A stretch of DNA of 48,284 nucleotides from Holophagales bacterium UBA2201 (GTDB taxonomy: Bacteria > Acidobacteriota > Thermoanaerobaculia > UBA2201): positions 1 to 48,284 of the forward strand of contig DCUZ01000115.1 of assembly GCA_002327305.1 (NCBI GenBank), given 5' to 3'. Under the pieces are notes generated by a model. That model had not been told where the DNA came from. It was given only the letters and a program-made list of their open reading frames with translations, and ran no database searches. Position 1 is the stretch's first letter; each line of letters starts with the position of its first letter. Positions 33,278 to 42,200 of this stretch are shown one piece after another. A program made the position numbers and the translations under genes.

Positions 33278-33895
33278 TCAGGAATTGGCCGTGGTCTTCA
33301 GACCGCGGAAGATGATGTCCAGCGTCCGGTCCAGCCCCTCCCGCCCCACCGGACACTCCGGGTGGATCATGTCGTTCTCGGTCGCGATGTTGAACGCCCC
33401 CAGGACCGCCAGGGTCATGGCCCGCTCGTCCCCGTCCTTGAACTCCCCCCGGTCCATCCCCAGGCGCACCAGGCGCCGCAAGGTCTCCACCAGGAGATTG
33501 TGGACGGCGTGGTAGTCGAAGTGCGGAGCCCCCTGCTGGGGACCGTAGAACACCGAATGGAAGAGCCGCATCAGGTCCATGTAGCGGATGAAGAGGTCGT
33601 ACACCGACAGACACGCCCGGCGCAGTTGGAGGTCGGCGGGCTCGTCGGTGGGTGAAAAGGAGGCCATGAGTTCCTGATACTCCTCCATGCCGTCCCGCAG
33701 GGCGGTCAGGTACATCCCCTCTTTGCTCTTGAAATGGTAGTAGAGGACCGGCTTGGTGACGCCGGCTTCCTCCACGATCTCCCGCACGGAGGTTGCCGCG
33801 TACCCCTTCTGCGTAAAGAGGCGGATGGCGGCCCTCAGCAGGCGCTCGCGCGCCGCGGGGTCGGGGGTCAACGGGGGAGATGCCGTGTGGCTCAT
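33278..33895 (-). CDS. TetR-family transcriptional regulator of the efflux operon
   Basis: This 205-residue regulator has a TetR helix-turn-helix at residues about 19-65 (AAIRLFTQKGYAATSVREIV, then TKPVLYYHFKSKEGMY) and a ligand-binding C-terminal half. It is the first gene of the four-gene operon with adaptor, pump and channel. A perfect 10-bp inverted repeat lies just downstream of the operon promoter, at the predicted transcription start, so autorepression relieved by pump substrates is the likely mode. AAGGAG precedes the ATG by 8 nt. The ligand is unknown. Confidence 0.93.
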   Translation of the reverse strand: MSHTASPPLTPDPAARERLLRAAIRLFTQKGYAATSVREIVEEAGVTKPVLYYHFKSKEGMYLTALRDGMEEYQELMASFSPTDEPADLQLRRACLSVYDLFIRYMDLMRLFHSVFYGPQQGAPHFDYHAVHNLLVETLRRLVRLGMDRGEFKDGDERAMTLAVLGAFNIATENDMIHPECPVGREGLDRTLDIIFRGLKTTANS

Positions 33896-33957
33896 ATTGG
33901 GCTCCTTTTCGGCAACAGGATCATGTTACGGCTGACATCAAGTTTTGTTTTACCTAA

Positions 33958-33981
33958 CGGACGGTATGTTTATACCGTCCG
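33958..33981. promoter_or_regulatory. Palindromic operator for the TetR regulator
   Basis: CGGACGGTAT and its exact reverse complement ATACCGTCCG are separated by GTTT. The site begins just downstream of the -10 box on the minus strand and covers the predicted +1 region, a position where a bound repressor would block initiation. Confidence 0.8.
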
Positions 33982-33984
33982 GTA

Positions 33985-34013
33985 AGTATAATTATTGCAA
34001 AAGCCCTTGTCAA
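33985..34013 (-). promoter_or_regulatory. Sigma-70 promoter of the tetR-efflux operon
   Basis: On the minus strand TTGACA (34008-34013), a 17-bp spacer and TATACT (33985-33990) form a near-consensus promoter in an AT-rich island. Transcription would start near 33978, inside the operator, with a leader of about 80 nt. The rest of the 280-bp gap to the next gene (34014-34175) shows no gene. Confidence 0.8.
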
Positions 34014-34175
34014 GAGGCAGGATAATTTTTGCTATCTCCTTTATTTTGAGTTATATAAAGATATAATCGAGAATTTCGCCTTGGTGCCGGAAGTCGTGTC
34101 ATTCGGAGCACAGCAAAGAATCCCAGGATATTGCGGACCCCCGCGGCCTCTCCCCCTCCCTTCGAGGGTGCGGGC

Positions 34176-35201
34176 TCAGTTCTGCCGCTTCACCCAGCGC
34201 ACCGCCTGCTGGAAGCGCCACCAATCGGTGCGGGTATAGCCCCGGCGCAGGGTCAGGACCGCCGGGCCGCGGGGCAGGGCGGCGAACCCATGGGCGCGCC
34301 CCAGCCACTCCTTCCCGTCGTAGAGGTAGTGCCGTTCGTCCTCCGCCCCGCGAAAATCGAAGAACCGGTCCGCGAGGAAGAGCGCCCGCCATTGCGCCGA
34401 GCGGCCCCTCAGCGAATCCATCCGCCGGAAGCGGGCGCAGGAGAAAAAGGCCGCCTGCTCCGTGAGGTCGCGCGCCGGCTTCAACCCCGGCACGCACGCC
34501 AGCGCCAGCGCCACGGCCGCCGCGGCTTCGGCCGCGATGACGGCGTTGTCGCGGACCACCCGCTCCCCCTCAGTACGCACCCCCGCGCAAGTTTCCCTCG
34601 TCCAGGCGCTCGCCGGCGGCGTCCGGTGGGTCCATCTCAGAAAAGGGATGTCGGGGCAGTAGCCCGCCTGGGCGTGCCCCACCAGCGGCGGCAGGAACGG
34701 CAGTTTGGAAAGGAAGAACCCCTGAATGCTCTCCAATAGCGCCGGGTCGCGCGGGACCAGGTCCAGTCCTGTCGTTGCGTTCACCCGGTGGAGAAAGGGG
34801 GAGAACCCCTGGTGGGAGAAACTGTCCACCAGGACATGGAGGGCGATCCCCAGGGCGTGCAGTCCGTACCGCGCGGAGGAACCGGCGAGGACCGCCGCCT
34901 TTCGCGCGAGGGCGGTGACGGACGCGTTGCCCGGCAGGACCACCCGGACCGCCCCCTCTCCGCCCGCGAAGTGGAAGCCCCCCAGGACCGACGCCTGGAA
35001 GGCGCGGTCTATGACCTCGATCCCCGACGGATAGGTCACCGTCGGCCGATAGGCCTCCCCTCCCGGCCGCCTCAGGGGCCCGGCGAAGGTGCAGTGGTCG
35101 GTGTACTGCGACGCCGCGGCCACGGTCCGGCTCTCCCCCGCCTCCAGCCCCGAGCACCGGCACAGCGCATAGACGACATCGAAGTGGAAGTCCTGCTGCA
35201 T
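34176..35201 (-). CDS. DUF6765 family protein
   Basis: This 341-residue protein begins MQQDFHFDVVYALCRCSGLE and continues with AAASQYTDHC, the N-terminal pattern I associate with DUF6765. His and Asp residues in HVLVDSFSHQGFS (about residues 140-152), with the early DFHFD, resemble the metal-binding arrangement of zinc-dependent phospholipase C-like folds, but activity has not been shown for this family as far as I know. There is no signal peptide. GGAGGAG lies about 7 nt before the ATG, and a TAGAAT box on the minus strand lies just upstream, within the 62-bp divergent gap shared with the deaminase gene. A 40-bp relic of a second homologous start region lies at 45131-45170. Confidence 0.78.
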   Translation of the reverse strand: MQQDFHFDVVYALCRCSGLEAGESRTVAAASQYTDHCTFAGPLRRPGGEAYRPTVTYPSGIEVIDRAFQASVLGGFHFAGGEGAVRVVLPGNASVTALARKAAVLAGSSARYGLHALGIALHVLVDSFSHQGFSPFLHRVNATTGLDLVPRDPALLESIQGFFLSKLPFLPPLVGHAQAGYCPDIPFLRWTHRTPPASAWTRETCAGVRTEGERVVRDNAVIAAEAAAAVALALACVPGLKPARDLTEQAAFFSCARFRRMDSLRGRSAQWRALFLADRFFDFRGAEDERHYLYDGKEWLGRAHGFAALPRGPAVLTLRRGYTRTDWWRFQQAVRWVKRQN

Positions 35202-35251
35202 GCGGATTCTCCTCCCCTATTCTACCCCCGGCCGACCCCGGAGGGACGCGG

Positions 35252-35257
35252 TATAAT
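35252..35257 (+). promoter_or_regulatory. Putative -10 box for a leaderless deaminase mRNA
   Basis: TATAAT, 6 nt, then the ATG at 35264: the same geometry as at 1481 and 24092. No ribosome-binding site precedes the start. Confidence 0.55.
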
Positions 35258-35263
35258 CGGATC

Positions 35264-35746
35264 ATGGTCAAGGAAAAGCCCGAGGAACGCTTCATGCGGC
35301 TGGCCCTTCGGAAGGCCCGCGAAGGGGTCCGCAAGGGGCAGACCCCCTTCGGCGCGTCCATCGTCCGGGGCGATGCGGTGGTGGCCGCGGCCCACAACAC
35401 CGTGTGGAGCAGCGGCGACCCCACGGCCCACGCCGAGGTCAACGCCATCCGGCGGGCGGCCCGCCGCCTGAAGACGATTGATCTGTCCGGGTGCGTCCTC
35501 TATTCCACCTGCGAGCCGTGCCCCATGTGCTTTGCCGCCATCCACTGGGCGCGCCTCGACGCCGTCGTCTTCGGCGCCCGCATCGCCGACGCCCGGCGCC
35601 TCGGGTTCAACGAACTCGCCGTCCCCGACCGCACGCTCAAGCGCCTGGCCAAAAGCCCGGTCGGCCTGGTGGAGGATTTCCTGCGGGAGGAGTGCCTGGA
35701 CCTGTTCCGGGCCTGGGCCGCCTCGCCGGGGAAGCGCGCCTACTGA
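35264..35746 (+). CDS. Nucleoside/nucleobase deaminase (CDA superfamily)
   Basis: This 160-residue enzyme has the zinc-dependent deaminase motifs HAEVNAIR (ligand His and proton-shuttle Glu) and CEPCPMC (two ligand Cys in PCxxC). The C-terminal extension FGARIADARRLGFNELAVP, and the absence of TadA's tRNA-binding end, point to the guanine deaminase-like branch (GuaD), which converts guanine to xanthine; tRNA adenosine deaminase or another base remains possible. It is transcribed away from the DUF6765 gene and converges with the CDGSH gene across a GC-rich hairpin. No purine operon is adjacent. Confidence 0.88.
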   Translation: MVKEKPEERFMRLALRKAREGVRKGQTPFGASIVRGDAVVAAAHNTVWSSGDPTAHAEVNAIRRAARRLKTIDLSGCVLYSTCEPCPMCFAAIHWARLDAVVFGARIADARRLGFNELAVPDRTLKRLAKSPVGLVEDFLREECLDLFRAWAASPGKRAY

Positions 35747-35749
35747 ACC

Positions 35750-35769
35750 GCCCCGCAGGGCCGCGGGGC
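35750..35769. terminator. Possible bidirectional terminator hairpin
   Basis: GCCCCGC pairs with GCGGGGC around a 6-nt loop, between the convergent deaminase and CDGSH genes. T-runs are weak on both sides, so this is tentative. Confidence 0.4.
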
Positions 35770-36014
35770 TACGCTTTCTTGTGCGTGCCGTCGCAAAGGG
35801 GCGGGGCGGCGGTGCGCTTGCACCCGCAGAACCACACCGTTCCGGTCGTGTGCGCCGTGTATTTCACCGGGGAGAACGCCGTCCCCTGGTGCGCCCCGTC
35901 GCAGAAGGGCTGTTTGGCGCTTCGGCCGCAACTGCACCACCAGTAATTCCTCCCCTCCTCCACCGCCGCCTCGTAGGGGGCTGTCTGGGGGGGCTCCGGT
36001 TGTCTTTCGCTCAT
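35769..36014 (-). CDS. Double-CDGSH iron-sulfur protein
   Basis: This 81-residue protein has two CDGSH-type [2Fe-2S] motifs: CSCGRSAKQPFCDGAH (about residues 27-42) and CGCKRTAAPPLCDGTH (about 63-78). Each supplies three Cys and one His to a cluster, so two clusters per chain are predicted, as in bacterial mitoNEET-like tandem proteins. They are small redox or iron-sulfur carriers; the partner is unknown. AAGGAGA lies 6-7 nt before the ATG at 36014, which is preferred over an in-frame ATG at 36038. The gene is divergent from the porin gene. Confidence 0.9.
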   Translation of the reverse strand: MSERQPEPPQTAPYEAAVEEGRNYWWCSCGRSAKQPFCDGAHQGTAFSPVKYTAHTTGTVWFCGCKRTAAPPLCDGTHKKA

Positions 36015-36106
36015 GCGGTTCTCCTTTCCCGTTGCCATGCGCGGGCCGCGCTTGCTATTATACCTTGGTCATCGAACCCGACAACGCATCCGCCAAGGGG
36101 GAATTC

Positions 36107-37198
36107 ATGATTCGGTCTCTGCCGATCCTGCTGGTCCTGGCGCTGGGCGCCTCCGCGCCGGCGGACATCTCGCTCGTGAAGGGCGAAGAGAACACGGTAT
36201 CGTTCTACGGGTTCCTCCGCCTGGAGGCCGCCTACCAGGACCATGGCATGAACCACCTGGTGGCCTCCCGGTACCCCATGCCCGACGAGCCGGAATACGA
36301 CGACGATTCGGTCAACCTCACCGCGATGAACTCCCGCTTCGGGTTCAAGTGGACGGGGCCCGCCCTTCCCGGCGGGACGCGGATCGGCGGCGGGTTCGAG
36401 TTCGACCTTTTCGACCCCTCCAGCCGGAACCAGATGAAGGCCCGGACGCGCCTGGCCTTTCTGGAACTGAAAGGCGACCAATACTCGCTGATCGCCGGCC
36501 AGCATTGGGACCTCTTCGGGGCCGGGCTGACCAGGTCGCTCATCACCAACGGCTTCTACTGGGAGACGGGCAACACGGGGTTCCGCCGGGCCCAACTGCG
36601 CTATACGCGTTTCCTGGGCGATGCGCAGGACCTGGCGGTCTCCGTCGGCGACCCTGCCACCGCGGCGGGCATCTTCAACGGCATGCCGGTCTTCCAGGCC
36701 CGCTACGGGTTCAAGTGGGGCGACGGGAAACGGAGCGGCGCGGGAGTGTACGCCGCCTGGGGCGAAGAGAAGGTCGAAGGCCAGGCGGTGCCCATCGAAG
36801 GGATGGGGTTCGACCTCTCCTGGGCCGTCTCCCCGTCGCTGACCCTCCTGGCGGAGCTCTCCACGGGGAAGAACCTCAAGATCTTCCTCAGCCGCGCCGG
36901 CACCCGCCCGCTGGCCGACGGCGGCATCCGGGGGCAGAAGACCGTTGCGGGGTTCCTTCAGGTGATCTACACGGTCAACCGGGTGGAGCTCTACGCGGGG
37001 TACGCCACGGAGCGGTTCGACGATCCCATCCCCACCCGCACCCTGGGCGATTCCGACGCCGTTTACGGCGGGACCGTGCACAACCTGGGCAGGGGGGTCT
37101 CCTACGGCCTGGAATTGACCCGCTTCACCGGCGACTACGAGGGAATGAACCAAGCGAAGGCCCACCAGGCCACCTTCGCGTTCACCTATTCCTTCTGA
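36107..37198 (+). CDS. Outer-membrane porin-like beta-barrel protein
   Basis: This 363-residue protein has a short signal peptide (IRSLPILLVLALGASAPA) and then alternating amphipathic strands typical of a 16-strand porin: VSFYGFLRLEAAYQD, NSRFGFKWTGPAL, AGQHWDLFG, ARYGFKWGDGKR. It ends in FAFTYSF, the C-terminal aromatic signature recognised by the BAM complex. The QHWDLFGAGL element resembles DcaP-like or dicarboxylate-type porins. The ATG at 36107 was chosen because it starts the signal peptide and follows AAGGGGG; an upstream ATG at 36032 would add 25 residues. It probably lets small anionic solutes through; the substrate is not known. It stands as a single gene. Confidence 0.85.
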   Translation: MIRSLPILLVLALGASAPADISLVKGEENTVSFYGFLRLEAAYQDHGMNHLVASRYPMPDEPEYDDDSVNLTAMNSRFGFKWTGPALPGGTRIGGGFEFDLFDPSSRNQMKARTRLAFLELKGDQYSLIAGQHWDLFGAGLTRSLITNGFYWETGNTGFRRAQLRYTRFLGDAQDLAVSVGDPATAAGIFNGMPVFQARYGFKWGDGKRSGAGVYAAWGEEKVEGQAVPIEGMGFDLSWAVSPSLTLLAELSTGKNLKIFLSRAGTRPLADGGIRGQKTVAGFLQVIYTVNRVELYAGYATERFDDPIPTRTLGDSDAVYGGTVHNLGRGVSYGLELTRFTGDYEGMNQAKAHQATFAFTYSF

Positions 37199-37254
37199 TT
37201 CCCCCATCGCCCTGTGGCGGGCGGCGGGTCCGGCCCCTTCCCGCCCCTGTGGGA

Positions 37255-37260
37255 TATAAT
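37255..37260 (+). promoter_or_regulatory. Putative -10 box of the cysteine-synthase-like gene
   Basis: TATAAT 61 nt before the ATG at 37322, predicting a leader of about 55 nt that contains a GGAAGG site close to the start. Unlike several other genes here, this one is not leaderless. Confidence 0.5.
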
Positions 37261-37321
37261 GGGCCCTGCCGGATGGACCGCCCGCCTCGAGCGGTCCCGC
37301 CGGCGGAAGGGAAGGCCACCC

Positions 37322-38245
37322 ATGGACATTCTCCGGGCCATCGGCAACACTTCCATCGTGCGGCTCCGCAAGGTCGTCCCCCCCGGTTGCGCGGACATTT
37401 TCGTGAAACTCGAGTGGGAAAACCCCACCGGCAGTTTCAAGGACCGGATGGCCTTGTCCGTGATCGCGCGGGCGGAGGAGGACGGCCGCCTGGGGCCCGG
37501 CGGCACCGTCGTCGAATACACGGGGGGGAGCACGGGGACCTCGCTCGCCCTCGTCTGCGCCGCCAAGGGGTACCGCCTCAGGATCGTCACCTCCGACGCG
37601 TTCAGCCGGGAAAAACTGGACCACATGGCGGCGCTGGGGGCGGAGTTGACCCTCGTCCCCAGCGAAGGGGGCCTCACCACCAAGAAACTGATCCTGGACA
37701 TGATCGAGGCCGCGCGGGCGTTGAGCCAAGAGCCCGGCGCCTACTGGACCGACCAGCTCAACAACCTCGACAGCGTCGCGGGCTACCACCCGCTGGGCGA
37801 GGAGATCTGGAGCCAGACGGAGGGCACGGTCGGCGCCTTCGTCCACTGCGTCGGCACGGCGGCCTCCTCGCGCGGGGTCGCCGAGGCGCTGAAGCGGCAC
37901 AGCCCGGGCGTCAGGATCGTGTGCGTCGAACCCGCGGAATCGTCCGTCCTGCTGGGAGGCCCGCCGGGGCCCCACAAGATCGAGGGGGTCGGGATCGGCT
38001 ACCTTCCCCCGCTCTGGGAGCCGTCCCTCGTGGATGAGATCCTTGCGGTCAAAACGGAGGACGCCAAGGCCATGGCGCGGCGCCTCGCGCAGGAGGAGGC
38101 CCTCTTCGCGGGGACCTCGGCCGGCGCCAATGTCATCGCGGCGATCCAGGTGGCCCGCCGGCTGGGGCCGGGGGCCAGGGTGGTCACGCTGATGTGCGAC
38201 TCCGGCCTGAAATACCTGAGCACCGACGTCTACCGGAACCGGTAG
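37322..38245 (+). CDS. Cysteine synthase family PLP enzyme
   Basis: This 307-residue fold-type II PLP enzyme begins MDILRAIGNTSIVRL. It has the Schiff-base lysine in PTGSFKDRM (Lys40), the phosphate-binding loop YTGGSTGTSLAL and, near the C-terminus, GTSAGANVIAA. The length fits O-acetylserine sulfhydrylases and cystathionine beta-synthase-like catalytic cores without a CBS domain. Making cysteine from O-acetylserine and sulfide is the most likely reaction, but O-phosphoserine or homoserine esters cannot be excluded. GGAAGG before the ATG supports 37322; in-frame upstream codons overlap the promoter. No serine acetyltransferase is nearby. Confidence 0.88.
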   Translation: MDILRAIGNTSIVRLRKVVPPGCADIFVKLEWENPTGSFKDRMALSVIARAEEDGRLGPGGTVVEYTGGSTGTSLALVCAAKGYRLRIVTSDAFSREKLDHMAALGAELTLVPSEGGLTTKKLILDMIEAARALSQEPGAYWTDQLNNLDSVAGYHPLGEEIWSQTEGTVGAFVHCVGTAASSRGVAEALKRHSPGVRIVCVEPAESSVLLGGPPGPHKIEGVGIGYLPPLWEPSLVDEILAVKTEDAKAMARRLAQEEALFAGTSAGANVIAAIQVARRLGPGARVVTLMCDSGLKYLSTDVYRNR

Positions 38246-38397
38246 GAGGCGCTCCCGGCTCCTTCCCGCCCCCCTCTCGCGCCCGTTCGCATTCCTGGAT
38301 CCATCGCTTGAAAACCAAGCCCAAGGGATCCGGAGCCGGCCCCTTCGGAGAATTCATGGAGAGGATTCAGGGGTGCGGAAAGGAACGGCCGGCCGGT

Positions 38398-38658
38398 TCA
38401 TGGAGCGGGGGGTGGCGGACCGGAAAGCACCTCCCCCGACCGGGTCAGAATGTAGAAGTCCGGCACCTCGGGGAGGACTTTCAACAATCCCCTCTGCACC
38501 ATCCCGCCCAACACCCGGCGGATATCAATCCCGGGCCGGTCGGACAGCTCGCGCGCGAAGGTGCTGGTGGTGAGGCCGAATCCGTAGCGGATGCGGTGGA
38601 CCTTGAAAACAGCCAGGACGGCCTCCTCCTCGGGCGACAGACAATCCGCGAGGTTCAT
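38398..38658 (-). CDS. Small winged-helix-like protein
   Basis: This 86-residue protein (MNLADCLSPEEEAVLAVFKV) has a helix-helix-turn-helix pattern, LTTSTFARELSDRPGIDIRR followed by VLGGMVQRGLLKVLPEVP and YILTRSGE, consistent with a winged helix of the MarR/PadR type. It lacks the long dimerisation helices of full regulators, so it may be a minimal DNA-binding or adaptor protein. The ATG at 38658 was chosen because the fold starts there; codons further upstream would add a region without matching features. Its target is unknown. Confidence 0.55.
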   Translation of the reverse strand: MNLADCLSPEEEAVLAVFKVHRIRYGFGLTTSTFARELSDRPGIDIRRVLGGMVQRGLLKVLPEVPDFYILTRSGEVLSGPPPPAP

Positions 38659-38847
38659 ATCCAGAATGGTAGCATATACCCCATTTTGGGTACAAACGGA
38701 GTGGCAACCCGACAAAGGGCATGGGGGTTTCGGGGCCGGAGAACGACCTCACTTCATTGCCAATGGCGCAACCCCGGCAGTCCCGCCGAAAAACTCCCTC
38801 CCCCGGCGCACATGCCCCCCAGCACCGGGTTTTCGCCGTTCCTGCCA

Positions 38848-38874
38848 AAGCGGGGCTTTTCAACAGCCCCGCTT
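38848..38874 (-). terminator. Dodecin terminator, left copy
   Basis: On the minus strand AAGCGGGGCT and AGCCCCGCTT pair around a short loop and are followed by a weak T-run. The core GGGGCTGTTGAAAA is shared with the terminal inverted repeats of the MITE-like elements at 43.8 and 44.9 kb. Confidence 0.7.
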
Positions 38875-38887
38875 GCCGGGCTGAGCG

Positions 38888-39091
38888 TCAATCTTCGATG
38901 ATGAAGGTCAGCGCCATGTTCACCTGGTATTCTTTGATGCGGCCTTTTTCGACGCGCACCTGCTGTTCCTTGATCCAGGCGCTCTTGACGTTCCGAAGGG
39001 TCTTGTTCGCGCGCTCGATCCCCTGGCGGATCGCATCCTCGAAACTCTCTTTCGAAGTGGCGCTGATCTCCGCGATCTTGGCGATGGACAT
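38888..39091 (-). CDS. Dodecin family flavin-binding protein (copy 1)
   Basis: This 67-residue protein has the dodecin pattern: a beta-strand with IAKIAEISATSKESFEDAIR, a long helix, and NVKSAWIKEQQVRV, ending in KEYQVNMALTFIIED. Dodecins form 12-subunit shells that bind flavins (or CoA) and buffer free flavin. GGAGG lies 8 nt before the ATG. The protein is identical in sequence to the copy at 43454-43657; differences between the two genes in coding sequence are synonymous. A terminator hairpin follows at once. Two identical dodecins so close together imply recent duplication. Confidence 0.9.
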   Translation of the reverse strand: MSIAKIAEISATSKESFEDAIRQGIERANKTLRNVKSAWIKEQQVRVEKGRIKEYQVNMALTFIIED

Positions 39092-39227
39092 GTGATACCT
39101 CCAATAAGGATTTATTCCGCAGTATGGCGTGGAGCGGGTTCCATCGTGCCACCACAGGATACCATGCGGCCCCTGGGCCATCCAATGGGATGGACCGCTC
39201 CCCCCCCATGGATTGTCCCCGATCCGG

Positions 39228-42200
39228 TCATTGCATTTTCGGGTCCCACCGGTATTTCATGGTCAATCTCGCCTGTCCGACGGACGAAAAGACGACCACC
39301 TCGAAGTGGAGTTCCTGTTCTTCCTCTCCTTCGGGGATCTCGGGGGCCATCGTGCAGGTACCGGCCGCGGGGGGCCGTCCCAGCTGGACCTCGGTGGAGC
39401 AGGCGTACCCTTCCGTCGGGGAAAGACCTCCCGGCCGGGAGCCGAGTCCCCAGCGCGCCCCCTCGGCCATCCCCAGGCTGAAGCCCGCGCTGGTGGTGAT
39501 CGTGCCCTCCTCGTCCTGGGAGAGCTTCGTCCTGCCCCGTTCCTCGGAGGAAACGGTCAACTCGATCCGGCCCGGCCGGATCACCGCTCCCGGATCGGTC
39601 CAGGTGGACCGGTAGTCCACCCGCTCCGTCCCCCCGCCCCGCCCCTTCTCGACCGTCCCCGTGTAGGCGATCGCCGCCTTGCCCCGGTCGATGGAGGCCG
39701 ACGAGGTGAAATTCGTTCCGCAGAAGAACTTCGCATTGGAATAGGCCCCGGGCTCGATGGACCGGAGGGCTTCGATGTTCAGGGGCTTCGGCACCACCTC
39801 GCCCAGCACCCAGGCCCCGGCCGCCGCCGGCCTGGTGGTCTTCTCCCGGGTCACCTCCACCCCCACCGTGTCCGAAGCGAGCAGGACCCCCTTTTCGCTG
39901 GAGAGTTCGACCGTGACGGCGAACTTGCCCTCCCGGTCCAGGACGGGGGCGATGGCGGACCCGCTCCCTTCCCGGACGATGGCCTCGGCCTGTCCCGCGA
40001 TCTCCCACTTGAACCGGTAGTTCCCGGGGGGGCGCGCGGTGGCCTGCATGTCGAAGGTCGCCCCCGGCGGGCCGATGGAGTGGCGCGGCATCACCACGAC
40101 CTCGGCCCTTCCCACCGTCACTTCGGCGGAGGCGCTCTCCAGGAGTACGGCCCCGTGGGCCAGGTCCACCTTCAAGATGTGCTTCTTCGGCGGGCCGCTC
40201 CCCTTCAGCCCCGGCGAGGGTTCGTAGGCGTGCTTGAGGGTGGCCTGCGCCCGCCCGCCGGCCACGGTCGCCTTCACCTGCCCCCTGGCGTCCCTCGCGC
40301 CGTCTCCAAAATCGTAATTGAAGGTCACGGCCGCGATCTTGGCGTCCAGGCCGGCGGCGGTGACCTCGAACGCGACCTCCTCGTACCCCCGGGCGTCCTC
40401 GACCCGGCCGGGCTCGATCTTCAGCCCGCCCAAGGTGAATCGGACCGCCCACACCGACGCGGTGCCGTTCCGGCCGAGTTCCATCGTGGTGTAGGCGGCG
40501 TTGCGCCACTCCTCCCCGTCGGGGACCTGCAGGTTCAGGCCCACGCGGGCGTCGGATGCCGAACCGTTGGCCGCGAGAAAATAGAGGGCGTCCCCGTCGT
40601 CCACCTCGATGTCGTAGGTCCTGGGATGGGGTTCTTCGATCTTCAGGAGGGGCCGGTGGGTCGGGTCCAGTTTCTCCCCGCCTCCCCGCTTCCGGAACAC
40701 GAGGACCCTGCTCCCGCCCCGCCCTTCGGGGCCGCTGAGATAGGCCCGCACCTTCCCGACTTCCGCTCCGATGGCGACGGAGTCGCACCGGTCGGCCGCC
40801 ACGGCCGTGTTGTCGGGGTCGGCGAAATCGGCGAGGCGCAGTCCGGCGTTCGCGAGGACCCACGCCGCGAAATCGGCGTAGAGGTCGTCGAAGGAAGAGC
40901 CCGCCCCCCTCCCCAGGCGGGACCGCAGGCGGAGCAGGGGGTCCGAGGAGCGCTCGGCCGCGACCGCTTCGAACAGCGCCTTGAAGTTCTCGCCGCGATG
41001 GCCGACGAGATACCGGACCCAGGCGGCGGCCAGGTACTCGTAGTCCAGCCCCCCCGTGGCCGTGCTGGTGAGCGGGACCTTGCCCTGGGTGTGGATGGGG
41101 TGCTTGAGGAACTTGGGGCCGATCCGCCGGACCACGCAGGGGGGCTCTTTGGTGTAGCCGGGCCGCGCGGGGACCTTCGCCAGGTCGAGCGACGCCCATT
41201 CGGCCGTGGCCTCCAGCCACCACTTGTGCGGCGTCCCCGTGAAGGTGACCAGGGTGCCGTAGTACGGCCGCTGGACGACATGGAACAGTTCGTGGGCCAG
41301 GAGCGACTTGAGGGCGGTGAAGGGCTGCTCGAAGGGCGTGCCGCCGGCAAGGACAGGGTCGTAGAACTCGTGTTTGAGGAGTTCGGTTGGCACATGGATC
41401 GTGTCCCAGAAGTTCTCGTGGACCATCTCGCCCGCGCCGAGGACGACATAATTCGAATCGATCTTCACCTTCACGTACCGGGTGTAGAGGCGCTCGCCCC
41501 ACAGGGTCTTCACGGTGGGGTCGGCGAATCCGGCCGCCAGGTACCGCCGGAGCGACTCCTCGAAAACATAGGCGATGTCCTGCACGGCGCACGCGAATTC
41601 CGGCCGGTAGGGGTCGCCGGCGTGGAGCACCGCCGGGGCGATCGCCGCCTTCCATCGGTCGTCGGGGAACTTGGCCCGCAGGTCCGGATCGGAGTAGAGG
41701 ATCCGGATCTTGCCGCCCGGGGAGAGGTACTTGTCGTTGGCCCACCGCTCCGCGACCTCGCCCAGCGCCCCCCCCACCACCACGACGAAGATGGCCGCCT
41801 CGCCCACCCCCAACAGCGTCAGGTGGTCGGTGATGAAGCACACCGTGTGCTTCTCCTCGTCCACCCGGCCGTAAAGGTCCACCCACGCCTTATGCTCTTC
41901 GTCCCACCGGGCCGGGGCGAAGTTCGCCAGCGCCGGGATCCCCTTGCCCAGCCGCGCGGGGTCGTAGGGGATCCCGATCTCGACATAACCGTCCAACTGC
42001 TCCATCCCCTCGATCGACACGTCGTACACCTCGGGCGGCGTGAAGGGGTCATCCCGGGCCACGGCCGCGTTGCGCACCCGCGAAATGGAAAGGGTCCGCG
42101 TCTCCTTCAGCATCCCGCCGGGGATGGTCACCGTGATCCCCTCCTTCGTCGCGATCACGCGCTTCCCCGCCGTGGGGGCCACCCTCTCCTCGTGGAGCAG

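Larger units (their letters stand above)
38791..39150. repeat. 360-bp segmental duplication, left copy (contains dodecin)
   Basis: This segment aligns without gaps to 43357-43716 in the same orientation, a constant offset of 4566 bp, with only scattered substitutions. It contains the dodecin gene, its terminator and its upstream region. The two copies bracket GYF_2/HEXXH copy B, like the ends of a composite unit or the remains of a tandem duplication. Confidence 0.9.
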
